NCBI GenBank assembly: GCA_018242605.1
Contig: JAFEBP010000007.1
Span: forward strand, 62,001-126,000
Source: Planctomycetota bacterium
Lineage (GTDB): Bacteria; Planctomycetota; Phycisphaerae; Phycisphaerales; UBA1924
Direction: 5' to 3'
DNA: 64,000 nucleotides
Shown here: positions 9,850 through 19,046 of the stretch, piece after piece
How positions within the stretch are numbered: position 1 is the first letter of the stretch
Layout: each line of letters starts with the position of its first letter
Notes under the pieces: generated by a model
Told to the model about the DNA's origin: nothing
Database searches by the model: none
The model's input: only the letters and a program-made list of their open reading frames with translations
Program-made: the position numbers and the translations under genes

Positions 9850-9882
9850 CGCCCGCGGCATCCCGCCGCGGGCGTTTTCATT
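9850..9882 (+). terminator. Rho-independent terminator after ilvE
   Basis: A nine-base perfect stem, CGCCCGCGG with CCGCGGGCG, has a seven-base loop and is followed by TTTTCATTT. It begins 26 bases after the ilvE stop and overlaps the last codons of the convergent kinase gene. Confidence 0.75.
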
Positions 9883-12553
9883 TCGCGACCGCCCTCTCCC
9901 GCCACTCCTGCGCATCCTTGGGCTTCCCCCACGCCTCGTACAACTCCGCGAGCCGCTGCGACGCGCTCGCCATCGCCGGCGGCGATTGGCCGCTCTCCTT
10001 CAGCGTCCTGTACGCGTCCAGAAGGTGAATCTCGGCATCCGTGTACCGCCCCAGCCGCGTCAACGCCGAGCCGTACTTGACCCGCGCGTTCGCCGCCCGC
10101 CAGTCCTTCGATCCCACCGCCGCGTCGTACGCCTTCACCGCACCCGCGAGCGTCTGCGCAGCCAGGTCCGCGTGCCCGCCGCCCAGCTGCGCGGCCCCCA
10201 ACGCGTACAGCGATGTCGCCACGTATTCGTGGTTGTCTCCGTGATTGGCGCGGTACATCTCCACGGCCAGCGCCGCGCTGCGGGTCGCCTTGTCGAACTG
10301 CTTGGCGCTCAGGTACGCCGACGCGATCGCCGCGTGCGTCTGCGCGATCGCGTCGTCGCCCGCCGGCATCGCCTGCTCACGGATCTCCAACGCCTCCGAC
10401 AACGCCTGGGCCGCCTGATCGTGCCGCTCCAGAGCCCCCAGCACATGCCCCAGGTTCGTCAGAGTCGCCGCACGGATCAGCGGACTCACGCCCGCCGACT
10501 TCTGATGCGAGAGGGACGCCTCCAGCGCCGCCGCCGCCCCCGCCGTGTCCCCCGCATGTTCCAGAATGCTCGCCTGCAGGTTCATCGCCACCGCGTACTC
10601 CTCCGCCGGCGCCGCGTCACCCATCGCCGCGTAAGCCGCCAGTGACTTGTTCACCAACTCACCGGCCTGCTTCTCCTCTCCCAGCCGAACGTACGTATCG
10701 GCGAGCTGTGCCTGCGCCAGCGCGGTCAGCGGATCACCCTCGCCGTACGCACGCTGCCACCGGTCCAGCACCCCCGTGAACAGCTCCCTTGCCGTGGCGG
10801 CATCTCCCGAAGCCGCGGCCACCTGCGCCAAGCAGAACCGTACCCGCACCGCCTCCTCCGAGTCCGGACCGGAGAACCTCTCTCGCAGCGCGAGCGCCGC
10901 CGTCAGCCGCTCGTGCGCCTCCTCGCGTCGCCCCAGCGAGAGATCAATCGTCCCCAGCCGTTCCAAGACCGCCGCACGCAGCGACGGGTCCCTGACCTCG
11001 TCCAGCCGGTCCGCGGCGAAGTCCAGCACCTCACGCACCGTGATCTCCCGCCCCCCGGCCACCCTTGGCTCGGCCGCACCAAGGATCCGCCTCAGGAAGA
11101 AGTCATCCGCCGCCGCCGCGTATCGCTTCGACTTCTCCGCGGCCGCCCGCGCTTGCGCTTCTCGCGTCCGGGCCGCCACCGCCGCGTCTCGCTCGCGGCT
11201 CGCGTTGAGATACCCCACCGAGACTCCAACGAACGTCCCCGCCAGGGAGAGCGCGACCAACGTGGCCGAAGCCACCACCAGCCGATGACGCGACACGAAC
11301 TTTCCGACCCGATACCCCACGCTGGGCGGCCTCGCCTCCACCGGTTCGTTGCGCAGGAACCGCTCGACGTCTGCCGCCAGTGATGCCGCGGACTCGTACC
11401 GTCGGTTGCGGTCCTTCTCGATCGCCCGCATCACGATCCAATCCAACTCGCCCCGCACCTGGCGGGCCAGTTGCGAGGGTTTGGCGCCGCGCCGATTGGC
11501 AAACTCCACATCGCTCAGTTGCGTTTGGCCCACGCCCACCGGCGCCGCGCTCAGTGCGCTCAACCGCGTGCTCGGCCGCTGGGGGTCCACCTCGCGCATG
11601 ATGCGCTGAATCTCGCCGTACGCCGCGCTGCGCAGTTGTTCGCCATCGAAGGGAGTGGTGCCCGTCAGCAGTTCATACAACACCACACCCAGCGAATACA
11701 CGTCCGCCCGAGTGTCGATGTTGGGCCCGGCCCCCTCGGCCTGCTCGGGGCTCATGTACTCGGGCGTGCCGATGAGCTGGCGGATCTCCGTCACCGCCGG
11801 CGTTTCGGTCAGCCGCATGTGGATGGCCTTGGCGATCCCGAAGTCGATCACCTTGGGCAGCGGCATCCCGTCGCGCTCGACCACCAGCACGTTGCTCGGC
11901 TTGATGTCCCTGTGGATCACCCCCTTGTGGTGCGCGTGCTGCACCGCGTGGCACACGCGGACGAACAGTTCCAGCCTCGCCCTCATCGACAACCGCCGCT
12001 CATCGCAGTACGAGGTGATCGATTTGCCCCGCACCAGCTCCATCACGAAGTACGGCCGCCCCGTCCCCGTGGTCCCCGCGTCGTACACCTGCGCGATGCC
12101 CGGATGATCCATCATCGCCAGCGCCTGCCGCTCCGCCTCGAACCGAGCGATCACCGGCTTGCTCTCGACGCCCGCCTTCAGGATCTTGACCGCCACCTGC
12201 CGCCGCACGGGCTCGTTCTGCTCGGCCAGGTACACCGAGCCGAATCCGCCTTCGCCCAGCAACTGGAGAATCCGATACGGCCCCACGAATTCACCCGGGA
12301 GCTCTCCCCGCCCGCCGAACGTCACCGTCCCTACTTCCAGGCTCGGCACATTCGTCGGCGAGTAATGGATCGGCTTGGCCTCCAGCGCCACCGTTCCATC
12401 GAGCACGATCGATGCGATGCGCTCGTCTACCTGCTTGCGCAAGTCGGCATCGTTTGCGCACGCATCCTGAAGAAACTGCACCCGCTGCCCCGCCGGCTTG
12501 CCCAGGGCCTGAGTCGCGATCTGGTGTGCCCGTTCTCGGGTTTCTTCGCTCAT
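9878..12553 (-). CDS. Transmembrane Ser/Thr protein kinase with TPR sensor domain
   Basis: 891 residues. After an N-terminal helical region, a Hanks-type kinase domain (about residues 95-390) shows the glycine loop LGEGGFGSVYLAEQ, the lysine in VAVKILKAG, the catalytic HRDIKPSNVLV, DFGIAKAIH and GTPEYMSPEQ. A single transmembrane helix (LVVASATLVALSLAGTFVGV) and then a coiled, alanine-rich stretch lead to TPR repeats that fill the C-terminus (for example EEAHERLTAALALRERF and HDQAAQALSEALEIREQAM). It is a planctomycete-type membrane kinase whose repeats probably bind a protein partner outside the kinase. The ATG at 12553 has a GGAGAG ribosome site. An upstream ATG at 12580 is possible. Confidence 0.92.
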   Translation of the reverse strand: MSEETRERAHQIATQALGKPAGQRVQFLQDACANDADLRKQVDERIASIVLDGTVALEAKPIHYSPTNVPSLEVGTVTFGGRGELPGEFVGPYRILQLLGEGGFGSVYLAEQNEPVRRQVAVKILKAGVESKPVIARFEAERQALAMMDHPGIAQVYDAGTTGTGRPYFVMELVRGKSITSYCDERRLSMRARLELFVRVCHAVQHAHHKGVIHRDIKPSNVLVVERDGMPLPKVIDFGIAKAIHMRLTETPAVTEIRQLIGTPEYMSPEQAEGAGPNIDTRADVYSLGVVLYELLTGTTPFDGEQLRSAAYGEIQRIMREVDPQRPSTRLSALSAAPVGVGQTQLSDVEFANRRGAKPSQLARQVRGELDWIVMRAIEKDRNRRYESAASLAADVERFLRNEPVEARPPSVGYRVGKFVSRHRLVVASATLVALSLAGTFVGVSVGYLNASRERDAAVAARTREAQARAAAEKSKRYAAAADDFFLRRILGAAEPRVAGGREITVREVLDFAADRLDEVRDPSLRAAVLERLGTIDLSLGRREEAHERLTAALALRERFSGPDSEEAVRVRFCLAQVAAASGDAATARELFTGVLDRWQRAYGEGDPLTALAQAQLADTYVRLGEEKQAGELVNKSLAAYAAMGDAAPAEEYAVAMNLQASILEHAGDTAGAAAALEASLSHQKSAGVSPLIRAATLTNLGHVLGALERHDQAAQALSEALEIREQAMPAGDDAIAQTHAAIASAYLSAKQFDKATRSAALAVEMYRANHGDNHEYVATSLYALGAAQLGGGHADLAAQTLAGAVKAYDAAVGSKDWRAANARVKYGSALTRLGRYTDAEIHLLDAYRTLKESGQSPPAMASASQRLAELYEAWGKPKDAQEWRERAVAK

Positions 12554-12820
12554 CGGCAACTTCTCTCCACGTCTCCCCATTCCAAGCCAAACAGACGCCG
12601 CGGCCTCGCGATTTCAGTCCGCACGCCACCCAATCCGAACGAGAGACAAACGGTAGCGTACCGGAACTGCATCGCAACACCATGCGTGAGAACCGAATCG
12701 GCCACAAGGCGTCAAACCATGCAGGAATCGCCGCGCCCGCGGCCCTCGTGACATGGTGAATCAATCGTGATACCATCGCCCCAATCCCGATTTACCCCAT
12801 TTCACACGGAGATGCGAACG

Positions 12821-13621
12821 ATGAAGATTCTGAGCAAGGTGTTGGCCGCCGCGGTGCTGACCGCCGGCCTGACCCTTCCCGTCTGTGCCCAGGACAAAGC
12901 GCCGGCCCAGCCCACCAAGCAGGCCGAGCCCACCAAGACCCCACCGGCCAAGACTGAGCCAGCCAAGACTGAGCCCGCAAAGACCGAGCCGGCCAAGACC
13001 GAACCCGCCAAGAAGGATGAAGCCAAACCCGCCACCAAGCCGGCCGACACCAAGGCCGCCCAGGAGCCAACCGTGTACGTTCACATGAAGACCTCGATGG
13101 GCGATATCGTGCTCGAACTCGATAACGCCAAAGCCCCCGTCAGCACCGCCAACTTCCTCAAGTACGCCGACAAGGGCCACTACGACGGCACGATCTTCCA
13201 CCGCGTCATCGAGAACTTCATGATCCAGGGCGGTGGCTTCACCGCCGCCATGGTCCAGAAGCCCGCCGACGCCCCCATCGCCAACGAGGGCAAGAACGGC
13301 CTCAAGAACGTGCGCGGCACCATCGCCATGGCCCGCACCACCGACCCCAACTCCGCCACCTGCCAGTTCTACATCAACGTCAAGGATAACGCCGCCCTCG
13401 ACTTCTCCGCCAGCAACCCCGGCTACGCCGTTTTCGGAAAGGTTGTCGCCGGTATGGACGTGGTCGACAAGATCAAGGTCGTCAAGACCTCCACCAAGGG
13501 CCCCTACGGCGATGTGCCCGTGACCCCAGTCGTCATCGAAAAGGTCAAGCACATCACCGCCGACGAGGCCGCCGCGCTCAAGGCCCCCAAGGCCACCGAG
13601 AAGCCCGCCGAGAAGAAGTAA
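12821..13621 (+). CDS. Secreted cyclophilin-type peptidyl-prolyl isomerase
   Basis: 266 residues. A signal peptide ([20 protein letters not shown]) is followed by a Lys/Pro/Glu-rich linker with four exact TEPAK units. A bacterial cyclophilin domain starts near residue 85 ([20 protein letters not shown]). The catalytic stretch [33 protein letters not shown] and [17 protein letters not shown] are all present, so proline isomerisation in the cell envelope is the expected activity. GGAG sits 11 bases before the ATG. The C-terminus is again lysine-rich. A strong terminator follows. Confidence 0.93.
   Translation: MKILSKVLAAAVLTAGLTLPVCAQDKAPAQPTKQAEPTKTPPAKTEPAKTEPAKTEPAKTEPAKKDEAKPATKPADTKAAQEPTVYVHMKTSMGDIVLELDNAKAPVSTANFLKYADKGHYDGTIFHRVIENFMIQGGGFTAAMVQKPADAPIANEGKNGLKNVRGTIAMARTTDPNSATCQFYINVKDNAALDFSASNPGYAVFGKVVAGMDVVDKIKVVKTSTKGPYGDVPVTPVVIEKVKHITADEAAALKAPKATEKPAEKK
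12953..13012 (+). repeat. Four tandem 15-bp repeats encoding TEPAK
   Basis: Four consecutive 15-base units each encode Thr-Glu-Pro-Ala-Lys. They differ at wobble positions (ACT/ACC, GAG/GAA, CCA/CCC/CCG, GCC/GCA), so the protein sequence is more uniform than the DNA. The array lies in the linker between signal peptide and cyclophilin domain. Confidence 0.9.
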
Positions 13622-13641
13622 TCGCAACTCGCCCTGCACAC

Positions 13642-13675
13642 GGGCCCGGGCGACTACGCCCGGGCCCATTTTTTT
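13642..13675 (+). terminator. Rho-independent terminator after the cyclophilin gene
   Basis: An 11-base perfect GC stem, GGGCCCGGGCG with CGCCCGGGCCC, has a four-base ACTA loop and is followed by ATTTTTTT. It begins 20 bases after the stop codon. Confidence 0.92.
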
Positions 13676-13716
13676 GAACCCGATCCCTACAAGCGAACCG
13701 CTCAACCAGATCAAGC

Positions 13717-14571
13717 ATGCCCGCACTTGGAATTGACATTGGTGGCACCAGCGTAAAGGCCGCGGCGGTGGAGGCCCACTCCCACGCCATCACGCTCGGA
13801 CACAGCCGCACGTACCGCCGCCCGGATACCGCCACACTCTTGAGCGCCATCAAGGAGGCCGCGGCCAACGCGGGCGACTCCTTTGATTCGGTGGGCCTGT
13901 GCCTCCCCGGCTCCTGGGACGAATCACGCGGCCTGGTGACCTACTCGATCAACGTCCCCGGCGTCGTCAACATACCGCCCGCCGAGCTTGTCCGCAACGC
14001 CAGCATCCGCGCCGCACGCGTCTCGTGCTTCACCGATGCCCATGCCGCCGCGTACGGCGCCTACTCCGCCGAACGCTGCGCCGGTCGCTTCCTGGCCATC
14101 AGTATCGGTACAGGCGTCGGCGCGGCAGTGCTCGATGACGGCGAACTCCTCGTCGTTACCGGCCGCTCCTCAGGCCACATGGGCCAATGGGACGTCACCG
14201 TGGACGAACCCGCCGCCTCCCCTCCCATCGCTCCCGACGGCGGCCGAGGAGGCCTCGAAGGCTACATCTCCATCTCGGCCCTCCGCGCCCGCTACGGCGA
14301 CGATGCAGACGTCACCAGCATCGGCCCCGACGATGCGCCCGTCCGCGCGCTGGCCCGCGCCATCCGGATCGCCCACGCACTCTACCGGCCCAACCACGTG
14401 CGTCTCCTCGGCGGGATCGGCACCCGGCTCACGCACGTGCTGCCCGCGCTGCGCGGCCATGTTGAGAACAAACTCACCTCCCTGGCCATGCCCGGTTGGA
14501 CGCTCGCGTGCGGCAACTCCGACCATGTCGCCGCCGTCGGCGCTGCACTCCTGGGAAGGGGAGCGTCCTGA
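13717..14571 (+). CDS. ROK-family sugar kinase-like protein
   Basis: 284 residues. The ATP-binding phosphate loop ALGIDIGGTSVKAA begins the protein. VGLCLPGSW, the catalytic-type FTDAHAAAYGAY and LAISIGTGVGAAVLDDG follow. The ROK fold includes glucokinases and N-acetylmannosamine kinases. After SGHMGQWDVTVDE the usual cysteine-rich zinc motif (CxCGxxGCxE) is missing and a proline/glycine stretch takes its place. The neighbours do not suggest a substrate. It follows the cyclophilin terminator, so it probably has its own promoter. Confidence 0.85.
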   Translation: MPALGIDIGGTSVKAAAVEAHSHAITLGHSRTYRRPDTATLLSAIKEAAANAGDSFDSVGLCLPGSWDESRGLVTYSINVPGVVNIPPAELVRNASIRAARVSCFTDAHAAAYGAYSAERCAGRFLAISIGTGVGAAVLDDGELLVVTGRSSGHMGQWDVTVDEPAASPPIAPDGGRGGLEGYISISALRARYGDDADVTSIGPDDAPVRALARAIRIAHALYRPNHVRLLGGIGTRLTHVLPALRGHVENKLTSLAMPGWTLACGNSDHVAAVGAALLGRGAS

Positions 14572-14657
14572 ACTCATCCGTCGCCACCGCACGGTACGAT
14601 TCCAGTAATGCCGCGATGCACACCGATCTTGGCGCATCCCCTCCGGAGCCGAGTGCA

Positions 14658-15782
14658 ATGACCCTGAAATCGATCGTTCTTTCTTCGTTGCTCTTCACCG
14701 TCGCCACCGCAGTGGCCCAAAACTCCACGCCCCCCACCGCGTCCCCCCCGGCGTCGCTCCCCGCAACTCCTACCACGCCACCCTCCGCCCCGAAGGCCAC
14801 GCCGCGCCCCGCGCCCAAGCCCACGCTCTTCCCCGGAGATCCTGCCCCCGCGCTCCAGATCGAAGACTGGCTCAAGGGCGACAAGATCGCCGCCTTCGAA
14901 CCCGGCAAGATGTACATCATCACCTTCTGGACCACCTGGAGCAACGCCAGCCTCAGCGCGTTCCAGACCCTCAACGCCGTGCACCGCTCGTATTCAAGCA
15001 AGGGCGTGACGATGATCGCCGTCACCAGCCGCGATCCGCGCAACCCCGAGGACAAGATCCGCGCGTACGTCAAGCAGGAGGGTGGTCCGATCCTGGGCTC
15101 CATCGGGCTCGACACCGAGCGCAAGACCTGGAACGCGTACCTCTCCGCGCTGGGTAACCGCTACATCCCCTGCTCGGTCATCGTCAACGGTGAAGGCAAG
15201 ATCGCCTACTTCGGCCGTCCGATCATGCTCTCCGCCGTGCTGCCCAAGCTCATGGACGGTTCTTGGAACGTCGCCACGGACGCCAAGGCCGCTCTCGAAG
15301 CCGAGAAGAGCTTCGAGTCCCTGCGAACCCGAATCGAAGCCGACGGCGACGATGTCCTGACCGCTATCCGCGAGTTCGAGGACGCTCATCCCTTCTACGG
15401 CGGTATTGTCGCGGAACGCAAGTACATCGCGCAGCTCAAGGCCGGCCAGCAGGGCGCACTCGTCACCGGCGCCATCCTGTTCGATCGTTACCAAAAAGAA
15501 AACAACGCAGACGGCCTCAACGAACTCGCCTGGCGCATGGTCGATCCCGCCGCCAAGGTCAAGGTCCTGGATCTGGAGTTGGCTCTCCGCGCCGCCGTCG
15601 AAGCCAGCCGCATCACCAACCGGCGCAACGCCTCCATGCTCGACACCGAAGCCCGCTGTTGGTTCCTCAAGGGTGACGTCGCCAAGGCCATCCAGACACA
15701 GAAGGAAGCCATCGCCAACGCCGCCGCCAACGAACGCCCCGATATGCAGAAAGTGCTCGCCCAATACGAAGCCGCGAAGTGA
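14658..15782 (+). CDS. Secreted thioredoxin-fold (TlpA-like) protein lacking CxxC
   Basis: 374 residues. A signal peptide (MTLKSIVLSSLLFTVATAVA) and a Pro/Ala-rich linker precede a TlpA/AhpC-like thioredoxin fold from about residue 55 (FPGDPAPALQIEDWLKGD, then YIITFWTTWSNASLSAFQTL). Where TlpA proteins have WCxxC this one has W-S-N-A-S, so both redox cysteines are serines and thiol chemistry is not expected. NRYIPCSVIVNGEGKIAYFG keeps the usual cis-proline region. The C-terminal 170 residues are helical and possibly TPR-like. GGAG precedes the chosen ATG by about ten bases. The longer open frame upstream overlaps the ROK gene and looks non-coding. Confidence 0.87.
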   Translation: MTLKSIVLSSLLFTVATAVAQNSTPPTASPPASLPATPTTPPSAPKATPRPAPKPTLFPGDPAPALQIEDWLKGDKIAAFEPGKMYIITFWTTWSNASLSAFQTLNAVHRSYSSKGVTMIAVTSRDPRNPEDKIRAYVKQEGGPILGSIGLDTERKTWNAYLSALGNRYIPCSVIVNGEGKIAYFGRPIMLSAVLPKLMDGSWNVATDAKAALEAEKSFESLRTRIEADGDDVLTAIREFEDAHPFYGGIVAERKYIAQLKAGQQGALVTGAILFDRYQKENNADGLNELAWRMVDPAAKVKVLDLELALRAAVEASRITNRRNASMLDTEARCWFLKGDVAKAIQTQKEAIANAAANERPDMQKVLAQYEAAK

Positions 15783-15871
15783 CGGCACGGCTCGGCCGCA
15801 ACAGGGTTGTCCCGGTCGGCCCACCATCGTTGAGACCCGACCGAATCAACCGGCGTCCAGACGAGCCCGCC

Positions 15872-17419
15872 TCACCCCGGCCGGATCCCCCTGAACATCC
15901 CCTGCACGCGTTCGGTCTCCAGCTTCACCACCTGGTTCAGGATGTGCCGCGGAATCCGCCAATCTTCCTGCCCGCGCGTCACCGCCGCGCAGTGCTCGCT
16001 CACGCACCGGTACATCAACTTGAACGCGTCCCGCGGCTGGTGAAGCCGGTCCAGCGCATCCACCACGTCCTGCCGCGTCACATCCTCCGCGAACAGGTCC
16101 AGCAGCTTCGGCGCCGATGCCCCCGCGTACGCGCACGCCGCCATCCGCGCCTCGCACAGGTCGTACAGCATCGCCCCGGTCCACGCCAGGTGCTCGATCA
16201 GGCTCTGCTTGTCCAGCCTCGCTTCCTGAAAGAACGCGCTGCTCTCACGGAACACCGCGTGCCGCAGTTCCATCGGCAGCAGCATCTTGACGCCCAGCCC
16301 CTCCTGCTGCAGAAACTTATTGTTCAGCAGCGGCCAGATCACCGCCTTCATCCGGTCCGGGTCGCCCGATATCAGGGTCGGCTCGTCCACCCGGTCGATG
16401 ATCACCATCAGCCCCGTGAACCCGAAGCACCGCAGCACCCGTTTGAGCCGCTCCAGCATTAAATACCGCGGCTCATCGGAATCCGACAGCGGCAGGTTCG
16501 CCGCCTCCCGCACCGCCGGTGAGATCTGCCGCAGCGCCCGCGCGTACGACACATCCCCCCGCGCGATCACCCGGATCTGCTTGCGGACCCGGTGCCCCGT
16601 GCGCAGAATCTTGAGCCGATCCCACACCGCGAACTTGAGCGCGAACGCCGCGTACAGGATCGCCGCGCCGGCCAGCGTCCAATCCGCCACCTTGCGTGGG
16701 AGAATATCCGGCAGCGTGAAGTAGTTCACATAGATCAGCCCCGCCACCAGCAGCAGCGGCATCACCGCCAGCGCGATCCCGCCCCACAGCACCCCCGCCG
16801 GCGGCGCGATCCGCAGCCGCCGGCGCAGGTGCACCGTGCGGAACTGCGCATGGTCCGGCCGGTCGTACACCGCCTGAAGCAACAGCACGTCCTTGCGCTG
16901 GTCCGCGTCCAGCCGCTTCACCGGCTTGCCCTCGCCCTGCCCGAGGTCCAAACCGTCCGCGATCGAATCCGGGTCCAACAGCGCATCGGTCAGCCGCGGC
17001 ACCACGCTGTGAATGATCGCGTCGATATGATCCACCAGACGCAGTTTCTGCAGCGATTCCAGCGGCGTCTTGCCCCCCAGCCGCTCGTGCAGCCGGTCCA
17101 GCACGCCGTTGAGATCGTCGTACGGAACCAGCAGCAGCTTGGCCCCCGGGTTCGCGAGGTTGTACTCGCTGACACGCTTGGCGATCTGCAGGCGGATCGC
17201 CGTCTTGCCGCTGCCCTTCTCTCCGAACACCACGCTGCTGCCCGGGCGACGCAGGTCGCCCATGATCTTCTCAAAGTCCGAATGAAACGTCCCCAAATCC
17301 GCCGCCGCCTTGCCCGTCGGCTCGCCCATCTTGGCGAACACCGCGTCCGAACGCGCTTCCTCGCCCCGGAAGGGGTTCTCGGTGAGAGACCAGTGGTGGA
17401 GGAAATCGGTGACGGTCAT
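15872..17419 (-). CDS. KAP-type P-loop NTPase with two inserted transmembrane helices
   Basis: 515 residues. Walker A is GEKGSGKT at residues 66-73. Two hydrophobic helices lie at about 211-233 and 247-266. Walker B-like GLMVIIDRVDEP follows at about 336-347. Membrane helices inserted between Walker A and Walker B are the hallmark of KAP NTPases (Kidins220/PifA family), some of which exclude phage or organise membrane complexes. The region after Walker B (KMLLPMELRHAVFRESSAFF) fits a sensor segment. No toxin, nuclease or phage gene adjoins it, so a defence role is only a possibility. Convergent with the TlpA-like gene. It lies downstream of the phosphohexomutase. Confidence 0.78.
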   Translation of the reverse strand: MTVTDFLHHWSLTENPFRGEEARSDAVFAKMGEPTGKAAADLGTFHSDFEKIMGDLRRPGSSVVFGEKGSGKTAIRLQIAKRVSEYNLANPGAKLLLVPYDDLNGVLDRLHERLGGKTPLESLQKLRLVDHIDAIIHSVVPRLTDALLDPDSIADGLDLGQGEGKPVKRLDADQRKDVLLLQAVYDRPDHAQFRTVHLRRRLRIAPPAGVLWGGIALAVMPLLLVAGLIYVNYFTLPDILPRKVADWTLAGAAILYAAFALKFAVWDRLKILRTGHRVRKQIRVIARGDVSYARALRQISPAVREAANLPLSDSDEPRYLMLERLKRVLRCFGFTGLMVIIDRVDEPTLISGDPDRMKAVIWPLLNNKFLQQEGLGVKMLLPMELRHAVFRESSAFFQEARLDKQSLIEHLAWTGAMLYDLCEARMAACAYAGASAPKLLDLFAEDVTRQDVVDALDRLHQPRDAFKLMYRCVSEHCAAVTRGQEDWRIPRHILNQVVKLETERVQGMFRGIRPG

Positions 17420-17489
17420 GAGGGGTTGAGCACGCGGTGTAGAGGCCCAGGCACAGGGAACGATCCGAACCCGCCGACCCGCCGCGGTC

Positions 17490-18914
17490 TCAGTGCTCGG
17501 TCCGCTTCCCTAGCTTTGGGGAAATCTCGGCCAGGATTTTGGTCAACGTCGCCTTGTCCTTGGCCTCCATGTTCAGCCGCAGCAGCGGCTCGGTGTTGCT
17601 CTTGCGGACGTTGCACCACCACCCGAACTTGTTCCAGCAGTCGATCGTGATCCCGTCCAGTTCGTCGAGCGTCGCGCCCTTCGCCGGCGCGATGAACTCG
17701 CGCTTCAGCGAGTTGAGCGCCGCGTCCTTGTCCTCGATCTGGAAGTTGATCTCGCCCGACTGCGGGTACCGCGCGATCGGCGCGATCAACTGGCTCATCG
17801 TCTTGCCGCTCTTGGCCAGGATCGACAGCACCACGCACATGCTGATCACGCCCGAGTCGGCGTTGAAGTTGTTGCGGAAGTAGAAGTGGCCCGACAGTTC
17901 GCCGCCGAAGATGCCGTTGTTGTCCGCCATCGCCTGCTTCAGGAACACGTGCCCCACGCGCGACCGCACCGGCTTACCGCCCGCCTTTGTGATCTCCTCC
18001 GCCACCGCCTTCGTGGAGCGCAGGTCGTACACCACGCTCGCCCCGGGCGCCAGCGCCAGGAAGTGCTTGGCCAGCAGCGCCGTCAGGTGATCGCACCCCA
18101 CCGCGTGCCCCTTCTCGTCGATGATCATGCACCGATCGGCGTCCCCGTCGTAGCACACGCCCAGGTCCGCCTTCTCCGCGATCACCGCGTCCTGCACTTG
18201 CCGTAGGTTCGCCGCCACCAGCGGGTTCGGCTCGTGCGCGAACACACCGCGCGTGTTGTCAAAGTTCAGTTCAACGATCGTGAGCCCCGGCACGGGCCCC
18301 ATCGTCGAGCCCTTCCCGAAGATCTTGGGGATCATCGTCCCCGCCATCCCGTTGCTCGCGTCGATCACCACCTTGAGCTTCTTCCCGCCCGTGTCCAGGA
18401 ACGACCGCACGTGCCTGGAGTACGCGGGCCACAGATCGCGCTGCTCCACCCGCCCGTTGCTCTTGACCAGCGTCGCCTTGTCCACCATCGCCGCGTGCTT
18501 GCGGATCTCCGCCAGGCCCGTCGCTTCGCCCACCGGCTTGGCCTTGCGCTTGCTCACCTTGAACCCGTTGTACTGCGGCGGGTTGTGGCTCGCCGTCACC
18601 ATCACCCCACCCGCGCAGTCCAGGTGATTCACCGCGAAGTAGATCATCGAGGTATCGACCAACCCCAGATCGATCACGTCTCCGCCGTGGTCATTGATCC
18701 CCTGGATCAACTGTTTCGTCAGCGATGGGCTGCTCGACCGCATGTCGCGGCCCACCACCAGGTTCCGCATCATCGGCGTGGTCTCACCCGCCTCCTGCGC
18801 ATCACTCAGAAGAAACTTGCTCGCTCCGTACCCGATCTGCCACGCCATCGTGTCATTCAGCAAATCCGGATACGTGCCGCGAATGTCGTACGCCTTGAAG
18901 ATCCTGCCGAGCAT
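17490..18914 (-). CDS. Phosphomannomutase/phosphoglucomutase
   Basis: 474 residues of the alpha-D-phosphohexomutase family, which moves phosphate between C1 and C6 of hexose phosphates through a phosphoserine. Seen: IFKAYDIRGTYP at the start, the active-site serine in VMVTASHNPPQYNGFK, the metal loop CYDGDADRCMI, the sugar-specificity loop GGELSGHFYFRN and the phosphate-binding RKSNTEPLLRLNME. The sequence is closest to the bacterial PMM/PGM (AlgC/ManB) type, which feeds nucleotide sugars for polysaccharides. The ATG at 18914 is where the family begins (MLGRIFKAYDIRGTYP). Confidence 0.93.
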   Translation of the reverse strand: MLGRIFKAYDIRGTYPDLLNDTMAWQIGYGASKFLLSDAQEAGETTPMMRNLVVGRDMRSSSPSLTKQLIQGINDHGGDVIDLGLVDTSMIYFAVNHLDCAGGVMVTASHNPPQYNGFKVSKRKAKPVGEATGLAEIRKHAAMVDKATLVKSNGRVEQRDLWPAYSRHVRSFLDTGGKKLKVVIDASNGMAGTMIPKIFGKGSTMGPVPGLTIVELNFDNTRGVFAHEPNPLVAANLRQVQDAVIAEKADLGVCYDGDADRCMIIDEKGHAVGCDHLTALLAKHFLALAPGASVVYDLRSTKAVAEEITKAGGKPVRSRVGHVFLKQAMADNNGIFGGELSGHFYFRNNFNADSGVISMCVVLSILAKSGKTMSQLIAPIARYPQSGEINFQIEDKDAALNSLKREFIAPAKGATLDELDGITIDCWNKFGWWCNVRKSNTEPLLRLNMEAKDKATLTKILAEISPKLGKRTEH

Positions 18915-18987
18915 GTATGGTTTCCGTAAGGATTCGCGACGCCTGATATCTACTCTCGCCGCGCGGGCACAAGCGTAGCCTCATCGA

Positions 18988-19011
18988 CTACCAAACATGC
19001 TACAAACATTG
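18988..19011. repeat. Short tandem direct repeat in the pgm upstream region
   Basis: CTACCAAACATG is followed immediately by CTACAAACATTG on the + strand, in an AT-rich patch 74 bases upstream of the phosphohexomutase start. It may be a regulator site. No known binding motif is recognised. Confidence 0.35.
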
Positions 19012-19046
19012 GTATATTCCCCGCGTTCTTCCCCACCTACGGCCGC

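Noticed and set aside
15872..17419. Calling the KAP-type NTPase a phage-defence gene
   Set aside because: No toxin, nuclease, restriction or phage-linked partner is adjacent, so only the fold is stated.
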